64,000 nt of DNA from Mesorhizobium sp. ORS 3324 (GTDB taxonomy: Bacteria; Pseudomonadota; Alphaproteobacteria; Rhizobiales; Rhizobiaceae). Within the stretch, counting starts at the first letter, position 1. Each line of letters begins with the position of its first letter. Shown here piece by piece: positions 53,518-64,000 of this stretch. Made by a program: the position numbers and the translations under genes. Location: positions 117,691 to 181,690 of the forward strand of contig LM655171.1 of NCBI GenBank assembly GCA_000824825.2, in the 5' to 3' direction. Under the pieces are notes generated by a model. It was not told the origin of the DNA and ran no database searches. It was given only the letters and a program-made list of their open reading frames with translations.

Positions 53518-54975
53518 ATGACCATACAAGGCGCATCGCCGGGCCTATACAACGAGGATCTGGCTCCGGCAACGGTCAGGAACTGGGGACCGTTTTCGAT
53601 CTTCAACGTCTGGACGTCGGACGTCCACAGCCTCTGGGGCTATTATCTCGCTGCAAGCCTGTTCCTGTTCTGCGGCGGCTTCGTCAACTTCATCATCGCC
53701 ATCGGCATCGGCTCGCTGATCATCTACGGCCTGATGAACCTCGTCGGCTATGCCGGCGTGAAGACCGGCGTGCCCTACCCGGTGCTTGCTCGCGCTTCCT
53801 TCGGCATCTGGGGCGCCAATATCCCGGCGCTGGTGCGCGCCATCGTCGCCTGCTTCTGGTACGGCGCGCAGACGGCAGCCGCATCGGGCGCCATCGTCGC
53901 GCTGCTGACCCGACTGCAATGGTTCGACGAGTTCAACAAGAGCTCGCATTTCCTCGGCCATTCCGGGCTAGAGGTGATCTGCTTCGTCGTCATCTGGGCG
54001 CTGCAGCTCCTGATCATCCAGAAGGGCATGGAAACGGTGCGCCGCTTCCAGGATTGGGCGGGCCCGGCCGTGTGGGTGATGATGCTGATCCTGGCGATCT
54101 TTCTTTGCCTGAAGGCGGGGACCTTCGCCTTCACCAGCGACATCCCGATGGACGTGCTGCTCGAAAAGACCAAGGATGCCGGCGTGCCCGGCCAGCCGGG
54201 ATCGTGGACCTCGCTGTTTGCGGTGGCGGCGATCTGGGTAACCTATTTCTCGGCGCTCTACCTCAACTTCTGCGACTTCGCCCGCTATGCGCCCGACAAC
54301 GCGGCGCTACGCAAGGGCAACATCTGGGGCCTGCCGGTCAACCTGATCCTGTTCTCGCTGGTCGCCGGCGTCACCACGATCGCCGCCTACGATGTCTATC
54401 ACGAGGTGCTGCTCCATCCCGACCAGATCTCGGCCAAGTTCGACAGCTGGTTCCTGGCGGCCCTCGCGGCGCTGACCTTCGCCGTGGCGACGCTCGGCAT
54501 CAACGTCGTGGCGAACTTCGTCTCGCCGGCCTTCGACTTCTCCAACGTCTTCCCGCGCCAGATCGACTTCAAGAAGGGCGGCTACATCGCGGCATTGATC
54601 GCGCTGGTGCTCTACCCCTTTGCTCCCTGGGAAGGCAGCGCCGCCTCCTTCGTCAACATCATCGGCGCGACGATGGGGCCGATCTTCGGGGTGATGATGG
54701 TCGACTACTATCTGATCCGGAAGGGCGAGGTGAATGTCGACGCGCTCTACCGCGAAGACGGCGAGTTCCGCTTCCAGGGCGGCTGGCACGTCAATGCCTT
54801 CATCGCCGCCGGCATCGGCGCGATCTTCTCCTCGATCCTGCCCAACTTCACCAACTGGCTGCCGTCCTGGTGGGGCGTCTACGGCTGGTTCTTCGGTGTG
54901 GCGGTCGCGGGCGCCGTCTACTACGCGCTGCGCAGCATGGCGTTGGGTGCCGGGGCGAGGACGGCAAAGGCCTGA
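53518..54975 (+). CDS. NCS1-family nucleobase:cation symporter
   Basis: A 485-residue inner-membrane protein with about twelve hydrophobic helices. The N-terminus (NEDLAPATVRNWGPFSIFNV) followed by GVPYPVLARASFGIWGANIP is characteristic of NCS1 (cytosine, allantoin, hydantoin or uracil permeases). Substrate cannot be set from sequence. ATG at 53518 has GGGGA nine bases upstream. No catabolic gene is next to it to suggest the substrate. Confidence 0.93.
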   Translation: MTIQGASPGLYNEDLAPATVRNWGPFSIFNVWTSDVHSLWGYYLAASLFLFCGGFVNFIIAIGIGSLIIYGLMNLVGYAGVKTGVPYPVLARASFGIWGANIPALVRAIVACFWYGAQTAAASGAIVALLTRLQWFDEFNKSSHFLGHSGLEVICFVVIWALQLLIIQKGMETVRRFQDWAGPAVWVMMLILAIFLCLKAGTFAFTSDIPMDVLLEKTKDAGVPGQPGSWTSLFAVAAIWVTYFSALYLNFCDFARYAPDNAALRKGNIWGLPVNLILFSLVAGVTTIAAYDVYHEVLLHPDQISAKFDSWFLAALAALTFAVATLGINVVANFVSPAFDFSNVFPRQIDFKKGGYIAALIALVLYPFAPWEGSAASFVNIIGATMGPIFGVMMVDYYLIRKGEVNVDALYREDGEFRFQGGWHVNAFIAAGIGAIFSSILPNFTNWLPSWWGVYGWFFGVAVAGAVYYALRSMALGAGARTAKA

Positions 54976-54979
54976 AATA

Positions 54980-55038
54980 AGGCAGTAGGCAATAGGGATT
55001 AGGCAATAGAGAATGCCACCTACTGCCTACTGCCTACT
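54980..55038. repeat. Short GGCAGTA-type repeats between convergent genes
   Basis: Two or three units related to GGCAGTAGGCAATAG face the reverse-complementary CTACTGCCTACTGCCTACT, giving an imperfect palindrome of about 59 bp after the NCS1 stop. It overlaps the stop codon of the DUF1697 gene and may act as a bidirectional terminator. Confidence 0.6.
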
Positions 55039-55573
55039 TCCCCACCATCTCTGCCAGCCTGCGCACCGTGTTCCAGTTGCGCGAAGTGCCGATGCCCATG
55101 CGCTTGTGATTGGCGGCCGCGAGCAGCCGCGAGCTTGGCCTTTCGCGGGAAAAGACGAGCCAGATGTCGCCGCCGACCAAAAGCACCTTCTCGTCCTCGG
55201 CGGCGCAGGCCTGAAGCCCTGATATGGCATGCCCTGCGACAGGCTGGCGCATAACCCGCACCGCGACCTGGTCGCCGGCGTCGACGGATTCAGCCGGGAA
55301 CGGATTGCCGGCTGCGAGCCTCAGCCAGTCTTCGGCGCTGCGTGCGATGATGTCGACATGGCGGCCGAAAGCCACTTCAAAGGCCCGCTCCAGCCTTTGC
55401 TCAAGATCGGCAATTTTGGTCGTGCGCGCCTCGAAGACCAGATTGCCTGTCGCCACCAGCGTGCGCACATTCTTCAGTCCAAGCCCTTCCGCCATTGCCT
55501 TGAGGTCTGACATGACGACGCGCCGCCCTTCTCCCAGGACGATGCTGTAGAGCAGCGCGACATAGGTTTGCAT
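55034..55573 (-). CDS. DUF1697 domain protein
   Basis: A 179-residue protein of the DUF1697 family (YVALLYSIVLGEGRRVVMSD, DLKAMAEGLGLKNVRTLVAT, GNLVFEA). Members are cytoplasmic and of unknown function. It is 15 bp upstream of the pyrG stop in the same orientation, with no known link. Confidence 0.85.
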   Translation of the reverse strand: MQTYVALLYSIVLGEGRRVVMSDLKAMAEGLGLKNVRTLVATGNLVFEARTTKIADLEQRLERAFEVAFGRHVDIIARSAEDWLRLAAGNPFPAESVDAGDQVAVRVMRQPVAGHAISGLQACAAEDEKVLLVGGDIWLVFSRERPSSRLLAAANHKRMGIGTSRNWNTVRRLAEMVGK

Positions 55574-55588
55574 GGCTGGTGCCAGTCG

Positions 55589-57229
<1,641 letters not shown>

Positions 57230-57321
57230 TTAACGCGGCCTGATTGATTCCGCCAGAGAAAAAACCGCCGCGAGGGCTTTTTCTCGAAATGGCGCCGGTG
57301 CCCGCGATGGGGCTTTGCGAA

Positions 57322-57366
57322 GCATGTCGCCCAAAGGTGCCAAGCGGTTTTGGGAGAACGACATGC
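57322..57366. repeat. Dispersed hairpin repeat, copy 3
   Basis: Outer arms GCATGTCG / CGACATGC and inner CCCAAA / TTTGGG again, in the gap between pyrG and the L,D-transpeptidase gene. Confidence 0.72.
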
Positions 57367-57387
57367 GTCAAAACAAGAACTCAAAAT

Positions 57388-57413
57388 AAAAGGGCCGGCG
57401 GTGCCGGCCCTTT
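57388..57413 (-). terminator. Terminator of L,D-transpeptidase gene
   Basis: A perfect 11-bp stem AAAGGGCCGGC / GCCGGCCCTTT with a 3-nt loop. On the reverse strand it is followed by TTTTATTTT, so it ends the gene just upstream on that strand. Confidence 0.85.
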
Positions 57414-57433
57414 CGGCATGATGAAGATATGCG

Positions 57434-58552
57434 TCAGATGATCACCACCTTGGTACCGATCTTGACGCGGTTGTAGAGGTCCATGACGTGCTCGTTGATC
57501 ATGCGGAAGCAACCGTTGGAGGCGCTGGTTCCGATCGACTGCGGCGCAATAGTGCCGTGGATGCGCAGATGCGTGTCCTTCTTGCCGTCATAGAGGTAGA
57601 TGGCGCGCGCGCCGAGCGGGTTCTCACCGCCGCCGGGCATGCCATCCTTGTACTGGCCGTAGTGCTTCGGCTCGCGCTTCTGCATGTCGAGCGTCGGGAT
57701 CCAGCGCGGCCATTCCTGCTTGTCACCGACGGCGACCGTGCCCTTGAACTGCAGACCTTCGCGGCCGACCGCGATGGCGTAGCGGCGTGCGGTAGAAAAG
57801 GACTCGACGAGATAGAGGCGGCGGGCGTTGGTGTCGATGACGATCGTGCCCGGCTCATAGCCGGTGAAGGTAACGTCCTGCGGCACGAATTCCGGCTTCA
57901 CCTTGAACGGCCGCTTGGCGTCCTTCTTGGCGAGCGCCGAATCAAGCGCGCGGGTCTCAGGCAGGTAGCTGATCGAGGACACCGAGGAACCGCCGAACAG
58001 GCCGGCGAACAGCCCGCCGCTGCTCGTCTGCTTCTGTCCGGGCTGCTCGCTGCGCAGCTCGCCATTGTTGCCGGTGGCCGTGATGTTCATCGCCTCGGCC
58101 GGGATCGGCTCCTCGGTCTGGATCGGCGCGATCGGAGCCACGGGCTCGAGCGATGCGAGGATCTTGGTGGTCTTCTTCACCGGTTTGGCATCGGCCACTT
58201 CCGCTGCCGAGCCCTTCTTGGACAACCATTCCTGACGCGCCGCATCCGCCTTGGCCTTGGCCGCCTCGCGCATCGCCATCTTGCGGGCCTCGAGCGCCTT
58301 TTCCTTGGCCGCTTCCTTGTCGGCCGCGATCTTGGCCTCGAGCTTCTTGATCTGGGCGAGGTCGTCCGGAGTCGGGTTTTTCTTCTTCTTGAGGACCCTC
58401 AGCTGCGATGCGTCGCTCTTGGCGGCGACTGGGATGGCGTCGGTCGTCTCCATGGACGGCGAAACGGCCAGGTTTGCCGGAGAGGCAAAGGCTGCGGAAC
58501 CCATGCCGAATACGGCACAGAATCCCAAAAGGATGAAGCTGCGAAGCTGCAT
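57434..58552 (-). CDS. L,D-transpeptidase (YkuD), with long linker
   Basis: A 372-residue exported enzyme. A signal peptide (ending AAFAS) is followed by a Lys/Ala-rich helical linker (about 50-115) that may span the periplasm or bind peptidoglycan, and a C-terminal YkuD domain with IHGT (His332) and SASNGCFRM (Cys348). The frame is open to 58711, but the ATG at 58552 gives the signal peptide. It lies between pyrG and secG, an unusual guest in that conserved order. Confidence 0.9.
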   Translation of the reverse strand: MQLRSFILLGFCAVFGMGSAAFASPANLAVSPSMETTDAIPVAAKSDASQLRVLKKKKNPTPDDLAQIKKLEAKIAADKEAAKEKALEARKMAMREAAKAKADAARQEWLSKKGSAAEVADAKPVKKTTKILASLEPVAPIAPIQTEEPIPAEAMNITATGNNGELRSEQPGQKQTSSGGLFAGLFGGSSVSSISYLPETRALDSALAKKDAKRPFKVKPEFVPQDVTFTGYEPGTIVIDTNARRLYLVESFSTARRYAIAVGREGLQFKGTVAVGDKQEWPRWIPTLDMQKREPKHYGQYKDGMPGGGENPLGARAIYLYDGKKDTHLRIHGTIAPQSIGTSASNGCFRMINEHVMDLYNRVKIGTKVVII

Positions 58553-58764
58553 GGCGAAGATCCGATTTTCTATGGTAGTTGCCCACGGCGTCGCCCGGCG
58601 CCCCCCAAGGACGCCGAAAAGTGCCGCGCGCAATCTATAGTCGATTAGCCAGCGCCGTCTCAAGCTGAGTAAAGCGCTAAGCTTGGTTGAATCCTCGTGA
58701 TCACGCGGCATTTGCCGCGACTGTGTTCAAAGAACAACAGATCGCAGCCGCAAAGCTTGGCCGA

Positions 58765-59262
58765 CTATTGGTTCGGAACCTGCGGGGTGACCGGCAAGGT
58801 GACGCCGTTCGCAGCCGGCGGCGTGGTCGGATTCGCGGGCGTCTGCGTGGCGGGGGCGGTGGCCGGAGCCGTCGTGGTGGCGCCGTTCGAAAGCGGCGTC
58901 GTTGTCGTCGTGCCGCCGGCCGGCGCTGCTGGCTTCGAGCTGCCCACCGGACCGTTCGCGCCCGGCAGCTGGTTGAGCACGCCCTTGCCGGCATTGTTCG
59001 AGGTCGAGGCCGGTGTGCGATCGAGGATGTCGATCGGCTTCTCGCCGTAGCGGGCGATGATGGACAGGGCGAGCGAGGTCACGAAGAAAGCCGCGGCAAG
59101 GATAGCCGTCGCGCGGGTCAGCGCGTTGGCCGCACCCCGCGCCGTCATGAAACCGGAACCGCCGCCAATGCCGAGACCGCCGCCTTCGGAGCGCTGCAGC
59201 AGCACCACGCCGACAAGGGCGAGCACGACCATGAGGTGGATGACGATCAGTACGGTTTCCAT
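58765..59262 (-). CDS. secG: Preprotein translocase subunit SecG
   Basis: A 165-residue SecYEG subunit. Two membrane segments (VLIVIHLMVVLALVGVVLLQ and TAILAAAFFVTSLALSIIA) flank the SecG loop RSEGGGLGIGGGSGF. A C-terminal Ala/Pro/Thr-rich tail of about 85 residues makes it longer than typical SecG, as in other rhizobia. Confidence 0.93.
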   Translation of the reverse strand: METVLIVIHLMVVLALVGVVLLQRSEGGGLGIGGGSGFMTARGAANALTRATAILAAAFFVTSLALSIIARYGEKPIDILDRTPASTSNNAGKGVLNQLPGANGPVGSSKPAAPAGGTTTTTPLSNGATTTAPATAPATQTPANPTTPPAANGVTLPVTPQVPNQ

Positions 59263-59435
59263 AATTTATCCTGGCGAGGCCCTTGCGCGGCCGCGCATAC
59301 GACCGGTGATTTGGAGGCGGCTCCTTACAATGCTTTGATGGCATTTCCAAGCCCGTGGCCGGGAATATGGGGAGCAATCCGGCCATTGCAACGGATTTGG
59401 GCCGCGCCCCCGCCGCCGCGTGCGGGCGCCTGCAG

Positions 59436-60203
59436 CTATGGAATGTTCATATAGGCTTCCGCGATGGCGAGGAAGTCGGCTGCCTTGAGGCTGGCGCCAC
59501 CGACCAGCGCGCCGTCGACATTCTCGACGCCGAGCAGTTCCACCGCATTGGAGGGCTTGACCGAGCCGCCATAGAGAATGCGCATCTTGGCCGCGGGATC
59601 GCCGAGCAGCGCGGTCAGCTTGCCGCGGATATGCGCGTGCGCCTCGGCGACGTCGGCGGCGGTTGGCGTCAGGCCGGTGCCGATCGCCCAGACCGGCTCA
59701 TAGGCGATGATGGTGTTGGCGGCGGTGGCGCTCGGCGGCACGGACCCGTCGAGCTGGCGCGAGAGGATGTCGAGCGTTGCGCCTGCCTCGCGCTCGGCAC
59801 GGGTCTCGCCGATGCAGATGATGGCCACCAGCCCCGCCCGCCAGGCGGCCGACGCCTTGGCATGGACGATTGCGTCATTCTCGCCGCATTGCTCGCGGCG
59901 TTCCGAATGACCGACGATGACGTGGCTGGCCCCCGCATCCTTCAGCATCTCGGCCGAAATCTCCCCCGTATAGGCGCCGCTCTCCTTGGGATGGCAATCC
60001 TCGCCGCCAGCCCGCACCGGCGTGCGCGACAGGATCTCGGCGGCCTGGTGAAGCAAGGTCGCCGGCACGCAGACCAGGGCTTCCGTCTCCGCGTCGAGCC
60101 CACTCATGAAGCCGTTGCCGATCATCCTCAGCTCGTTGAGCGAGGCGCTGGTGCCGTTCATTTTCCAGTTGCCGGCGACGAGCGGTCGGATTCCAGGGGT
60201 CAT
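59436..60203 (-). CDS. tpiA: Triosephosphate isomerase
   Basis: A 255-residue glycolytic enzyme with AGNWKMNG (Asn12, Lys14), the catalytic His99 in IVGHSERRE, Glu169 in [11 protein letters not shown] and the phosphate loop YGGSVKPSN. The ATG at 60203 gives the usual start; the longer frame is not supported. It is divergent from ppiD. Confidence 0.97.
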   Translation of the reverse strand: MTPGIRPLVAGNWKMNGTSASLNELRMIGNGFMSGLDAETEALVCVPATLLHQAAEILSRTPVRAGGEDCHPKESGAYTGEISAEMLKDAGASHVIVGHSERREQCGENDAIVHAKASAAWRAGLVAIICIGETRAEREAGATLDILSRQLDGSVPPSATAANTIIAYEPVWAIGTGLTPTAADVAEAHAHIRGKLTALLGDPAAKMRILYGGSVKPSNAVELLGVENVDGALVGGASLKAADFLAIAEAYMNIP

Positions 60204-60346
60204 GGGGTCGGTTCTCCAGGCGACATAAGGCAGCGCCCTCACTACCAAAATCAGGCCACAAAGCAATCGACAGTGGGCCGGAAGGACGCTATTGCGCTTG
60301 TTTCAGACTCGGCGCATGCGAAAATGCGCAAAAATCGGAAGTCAGC

Positions 60347-62239
60347 ATGCTTGGTATATTGAGAAGCGCGGCGAGCACTTGGGTCGCGAAGGCGTTGCTA
60401 TCCTTGCTGGTAGTGAGCTTTGCCGTCTGGGGTATTTCCGGGCGCCTGTCGGGAAGTTTGGCCGGGCATCATTCGGTGATCACCGCCGGCGGCACGACGG
60501 TTTCTATCAACGAATACCGCCTCGCCTATGATCGCCAGATCAACATGCTCTCGCAGCAATATGGCCAGCGCATCACGCATGAGCAGGCGAAGCTGCTGGG
60601 CATCGACAACCAGGTTCTGGCGCAGCTCGTGTCGGGCGCCGTGCTTGATGAGCAGGCCCGCAAGCTCGGGCTTGGCCTCTCCAAGGACCGGCTGGCCGAG
60701 CTGACGCGCGAGGACCCGGCCTTCAAGGGCCCGAGCGGCCAGTTCGACCGCAGGACCTTCGAATATCTGCTTCGCCAGGTGGGCATGCGCCCCGAGGACT
60801 ATCTCAAGAATCGCTCGCAGGTGGCGGTGCGCCAGCAGATCGTCGAGGCGATCTCCGACGGCCTCAAGGCGCCGCAGACCTTCCTGAAGGCGGTCGCGCT
60901 TTATCGCGGCGAGGACCGCACGATCGACTATCTCGTCCTGCCGAAGACGCTGGTGCAGCCGATCGAGGCGCCGTCCGACAGCGCGCTGAAAACCTATTTC
61001 GAAGCCAACAAGAAGAACTACGCCGCGCCGGAATACCGCAAGTTCTCCTATGTCCGGCTGGAGCCGCAGGATATCATGGATCCAACGGCGGTGACCGATC
61101 AGCAGGTCGCCGACGACTACAACAAGAACAAGGCGCGCTACACCACGCCTGAAATGCGCACCATCGAGCAACTGGTGTTCAAGACGCCGGACGCCGCCAA
61201 ATCGGCATATGATTCCCTGAAGGCCGGCGCCACCTTCGACAAGATCGTCGCCGCCGAGGGCAAGACCCAGGCCGACACGGTGCTCGGCACGCTGGCCAAG
61301 GACAAGATCGCCGACAAGGCGGTGGCCGATGCAGCCTTCTCGCTCAACGTCAACGAGGTGAGCCCCGTCGTTCAGGGCGCCTTCGGCCCGGTGCTGCTGC
61401 GCGTCACAGAGATCAAGCCGCAGGTGGTGAAGCCGCTTTCGGAAGTGTCCGACCAGATCCGCAAGGACCTTGCGCTCGGCGAGGCAAGCCGCGTCCTGCT
61501 TGACGTGCATGACAGCTACGAGGACACCCGCGCTTCCGGCGCCTCGCTCGCCCAGGCGGCCGAGAAGCTGAAGCTCAAGGTCGTCACCGTCGACGCCATC
61601 GACCGCACCGGCCAGCGGCCGGACGGCACGATCGTCAAGGACCTGCCGCAATCGGCGGACCTCATCAAGGCGGTCTTCGAGGCCGAACCGAAGACGGAAA
61701 ATGAAGGCCTGACCACCGCCGGCAACGGCTTCGTGTTCTACGAAGTTCAGTCGATCACGCCGGCGCGCGAGCGCACGCTGGACGAAGTCCGCCAGAAGGT
61801 GGCGGCCGACTGGACGGCCGCCGAGACCGACAAGCGGCTCGACGCGAAGGCGCAGGAGCTGGAGAAGCGCCTGAAGGCCGGCGCGACGCTCGATGTCATA
61901 GCCGGCGAGCTGAAGCTCGAGAAGCAGACCAAGCGCGGTCTGAAGCGCGAGGCCGACGATGCCGATTTCGCCAAGGAAGGCGCCGCCGCCATGTTCGGCG
62001 TTGGCGAAGGCGGCACGGGCCTGATCCCCTCGCCCACCGGCGACGGCCAGATCCTGTTCAAGGTCGCCGAAGTCTTCGAACCGGCTGGCGCCGACGGCAG
62101 CTCTGTTCCGGACGACGCGCAGAAATCCTTCAGCGCCGGCATGTCCGACGACCTGCTCGATCAGCTGGTCGCGCAGCTGCAGGCGCAATATGACGTTCGC
62201 ATCGATCCGGCCGCCGTTTCCCAGGCACAGACACGATGA
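60347..62239 (+). CDS. ppiD: Peptidyl-prolyl cis-trans isomerase (PpiD/SurA-like)
   Basis: A 630-residue inner-membrane chaperone. A membrane anchor ([20 protein letters not shown], about 13-32) precedes a SurA-like N-terminal domain and a parvulin domain (about 265-360, containing [11 protein letters not shown] and [20 protein letters not shown]). It helps outer-membrane proteins fold as they leave SecYEG. Its stop overlaps the trpD start by 4 nt, a tight operon typical of rhizobia. Confidence 0.93.
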   Translation: MLGILRSAASTWVAKALLSLLVVSFAVWGISGRLSGSLAGHHSVITAGGTTVSINEYRLAYDRQINMLSQQYGQRITHEQAKLLGIDNQVLAQLVSGAVLDEQARKLGLGLSKDRLAELTREDPAFKGPSGQFDRRTFEYLLRQVGMRPEDYLKNRSQVAVRQQIVEAISDGLKAPQTFLKAVALYRGEDRTIDYLVLPKTLVQPIEAPSDSALKTYFEANKKNYAAPEYRKFSYVRLEPQDIMDPTAVTDQQVADDYNKNKARYTTPEMRTIEQLVFKTPDAAKSAYDSLKAGATFDKIVAAEGKTQADTVLGTLAKDKIADKAVADAAFSLNVNEVSPVVQGAFGPVLLRVTEIKPQVVKPLSEVSDQIRKDLALGEASRVLLDVHDSYEDTRASGASLAQAAEKLKLKVVTVDAIDRTGQRPDGTIVKDLPQSADLIKAVFEAEPKTENEGLTTAGNGFVFYEVQSITPARERTLDEVRQKVAADWTAAETDKRLDAKAQELEKRLKAGATLDVIAGELKLEKQTKRGLKREADDADFAKEGAAAMFGVGEGGTGLIPSPTGDGQILFKVAEVFEPAGADGSSVPDDAQKSFSAGMSDDLLDQLVAQLQAQYDVRIDPAAVSQAQTR

Positions 62240-63246
62240 GCGCGCTCAAGACATACATAGCCAAGATCGCCACCGGCACCGCGCTCTCCTTCGAGGAGGC
62301 GCGCGAGGCTTTCGACATCATCATGTCGGGCGATGCGACGCCGGGCCAGATTGGCGGCTTTCTGATGGCGCTGCGCGTGCGCGGCGAGGCGGTGAGCGAG
62401 ATTTCCGGCGCGGTCGCCACGATGCGCGCCAAGATGCTGCGTGTCGAAGCCCCTGAGGGCGCCATCGACATCGTCGGCACCGGCGGCGACAACTCGCACA
62501 GCGTCAACATCTCGACCGCTTCGGCCTTCGTTATCGCGGCGGCTGGGGTTCCGGTCGCCAAGCACGGCAATCGCGGCCTCTCCTCGCTGACCGGTTCCGC
62601 CGACGTGCTGATGGCGCTTGGCGTCAAGATCGACATTTCGCCGGAAACGATCGGCCGCTGCATCCACGAGGCGGGTGTCGGCTTCATGTTCGCGCCGTCG
62701 CATCATCCGGCGATGAAGCATGTCGGCCCGATCAGGGGCGAGCTCGGCACGCGCACCATCTTCAACCTGCTTGGACCGCTGTCGAACCCGGCCGGCGTCA
62801 GCCGCCAGATGGTCGGCGTCTTCCTGCCGGAGTGGATCATGCCGGTGGCCGAGACGCTGAAGACGCTCGGCGCAGACCATGCCTGGGTGGTGCATGGCGA
62901 CGGCTATGACGAGATCACCACCACCGGCGAGACGCAGGTGGCGGAACTCGCAGGCGGCGAAATCCGCAGCTTCACGCTCACTCCGGAAGCGGTGGGGCTG
63001 AAGCGGCACGACAAGCAAGAGCTGCGCGGCGGCGACGCGGACTACAACGCCAAGGCATTGCGCGATATGCTGGGTGGTGCTGCCGGCGCCTATCGCGACA
63101 CCGTGCTGATGAATGCCGGCGCCGGACTGGTGGTGGCGGGCAAGGCGACGACGCTGGCCGACGGCATTGAAGCCGCCGCGCAAGCCATCGACAGCGGCCG
63201 GGCGCTCGCGGTGCTCGACCGGCTCATCGAAATCTCGAACGGTTAG
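62236..63246 (+). CDS. trpD: Anthranilate phosphoribosyltransferase
   Basis: A 336-residue tryptophan pathway enzyme that joins anthranilate and PRPP. The PRPP-binding [17 protein letters not shown] (about 76-92), [17 protein letters not shown] and [15 protein letters not shown] are conserved. ATG overlaps the ppiD stop; trpC follows 4 bp after its stop. Confidence 0.97.
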   Translation: MSALKTYIAKIATGTALSFEEAREAFDIIMSGDATPGQIGGFLMALRVRGEAVSEISGAVATMRAKMLRVEAPEGAIDIVGTGGDNSHSVNISTASAFVIAAAGVPVAKHGNRGLSSLTGSADVLMALGVKIDISPETIGRCIHEAGVGFMFAPSHHPAMKHVGPIRGELGTRTIFNLLGPLSNPAGVSRQMVGVFLPEWIMPVAETLKTLGADHAWVVHGDGYDEITTTGETQVAELAGGEIRSFTLTPEAVGLKRHDKQELRGGDADYNAKALRDMLGGAAGAYRDTVLMNAGAGLVVAGKATTLADGIEAAAQAIDSGRALAVLDRLIEISNG

Positions 63247-63250
63247 AACT

Positions 63251-64000
63251 TTGTCCGATATCCTGCGCAAGATCGAAGCCTACAAGCGCCAAGAGATCGC
63301 TGCGGCGAAGCTCAGCGTGCCGCTCGCCGAGATCGAGGCGAAGGCCAAGGATGCCGAGCCGCCGCGCGGCTTCCTCGCGGCGCTCGAGGCCAAGCGGAAG
63401 GCGGGCGGCTTCGCGCTGATTGCCGAGATCAAGAAGGCGAGCCCGTCCAAGGGGCTGATCCGCGCCGACTTCGACCCGCCGGCGCTCGCCAGGGCCTATC
63501 AGCAGGGCGGGGCGGCCTGCCTTTCGGTGCTGACCGACGCTCCGTCCTTCCAGGGCGCGCCCGCGTTCCTGACCGCCGCGCGCGCCGCCGTCGGCTTACC
63601 CGCTTTGCGTAAGGATTTCCTCTTCGATCCGTACCAGGTTTATGAGGCACGGGCCTGGGGCGCTGACGCGATCCTGATCATCATGGCAAGTGTTGACGAC
63701 GCTTTGGCCGGCGAGCTTGAAGCAACCGCCTTCGAGCTCGGCATGGACGCGCTGGTGGAAGTGCACGACGAGCGGGAAATGGAGCGCGCGCTTCGCCTCT
63801 CGTCGCGGCTGATCGGCATCAACAACCGCGATCTGAGAACCTTCGAGACCAGCCTCGACGTTTCCGAGCGGCTCGCCGCCATGGTGCCGTCTGACCGGCT
63901 GCTCGTCAGCGAGAGCGGCATCTTCACCCATCAGGACTGCCGTCGGCTGGAGAAGAGCAGGATCGGCACCTTCCTTGTCGGCGAGAGCCTGATGCGGCAG
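63251..64000 (+). CDS. trpC: Indole-3-glycerol phosphate synthase (partial)
   Basis: A TTG-initiated frame that leaves the window after 250 codons. It holds [40 protein letters not shown] and [16 protein letters not shown], the conserved core of TrpC. It catalyses the ring closure after trpD and the isomerase step. The start is an uncommon TTG 4 bp after trpD, suggesting translational coupling. Confidence 0.94.
   Translation, partial: MSDILRKIEAYKRQEIAAAKLSVPLAEIEAKAKDAEPPRGFLAALEAKRKAGGFALIAEIKKASPSKGLIRADFDPPALARAYQQGGAACLSVLTDAPSFQGAPAFLTAARAAVGLPALRKDFLFDPYQVYEARAWGADAILIIMASVDDALAGELEATAFELGMDALVEVHDEREMERALRLSSRLIGINNRDLRTFETSLDVSERLAAMVPSDRLLVSESGIFTHQDCRRLEKSRIGTFLVGESLMRQ

Noticed and set aside
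60398..62188. Reverse frame of 596 codons antisense to ppiD
   Set aside because: Arg/Leu/Gly/His-rich shadow; ppiD is clear and in a conserved operon.

Overview
The window is GC-rich chromosomal DNA from an alphaproteobacterium of the Hyphomicrobiales, most like Mesorhizobium. This rests on protein style and gene order (gor / DUF2059 / rpiA next to gph; tpiA-secG-pyrG beside a divergent ppiD-trpD-trpC), not on a database search. Most of it is housekeeping and transport DNA with several accessory islands. There is no CRISPR array, rRNA operon or insertion sequence. Ends are partial: a serine hydrolase start at the left edge and trpC at the right edge.

Layout. 1-4.3 kb: gor, DUF2059 protein, rpiA, gph, tRNA-Val(CAC). 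4.4-17.1 kb: accessory island with a ComEC-like metallo-beta-lactamase hydrolase, a very large subtilase/metalloprotease fusion, a Crp-type regulator, a 1427-residue P450/DyP-peroxidase fusion and a class III nucleotide cyclase with TPRs. 17.4-25.7 kb: small secreted proteins, a frameshifted membrane gene, a YcbB-type L,D-transpeptidase, a rhodanese, a MarR/hydrolase divergent pair, a PPOX protein, DUF971 and moaA. 25.7-30.4 kb: EamA transporter, mobA-mobB, and a polar amino-acid ABC transporter with no ATPase gene. 30.5-42.3 kb: oxidoreductase, AlkD-like protein, GNAT, an unknown 454-residue protein, DUF3299, Lrp, a UDG-like protein, GST, a nuclease, an orphan histidine kinase, cobT, DUF1289, a retropepsin-like protease, dusA. 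42.7-50.1 kb: type I secretion operon (repeat-rich cargo, ABC exporter, HlyD adaptor). 50.4-53.2 kb: flotillin-like protein flanked by a DUF982 gene and a DUF982 remnant. 53.5-64 kb: NCS1 transporter, DUF1697, pyrG, a second L,D-transpeptidase, secG, tpiA, ppiD, trpD, trpC.

The most interesting region is 4.4-17.1 kb. Two perfect TGTGA-N6-TCACA palindromes (9783-9798 and 15259-15274) lie in the upstream regions of the protease/hydrolase pair and of the P450/DyP fusion. A Crp-family regulator that keeps cAMP-binding residues and the R-E of the CRP recognition helix lies between them, and a nucleotide cyclase lies next to them. This reads as a self-contained, cyclic-nucleotide-controlled module of two proteases or hydrolases and a double-haem oxidative enzyme. 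Its function is unknown to me.

Other points worth checking are a MarR operator made of two palindromes two helical turns apart that overlaps the marR start codon, the near-identical repeats in the secreted cargo, a dispersed hairpin repeat in three intergenic regions, and the DUF982 remnant beside the flotillin gene.
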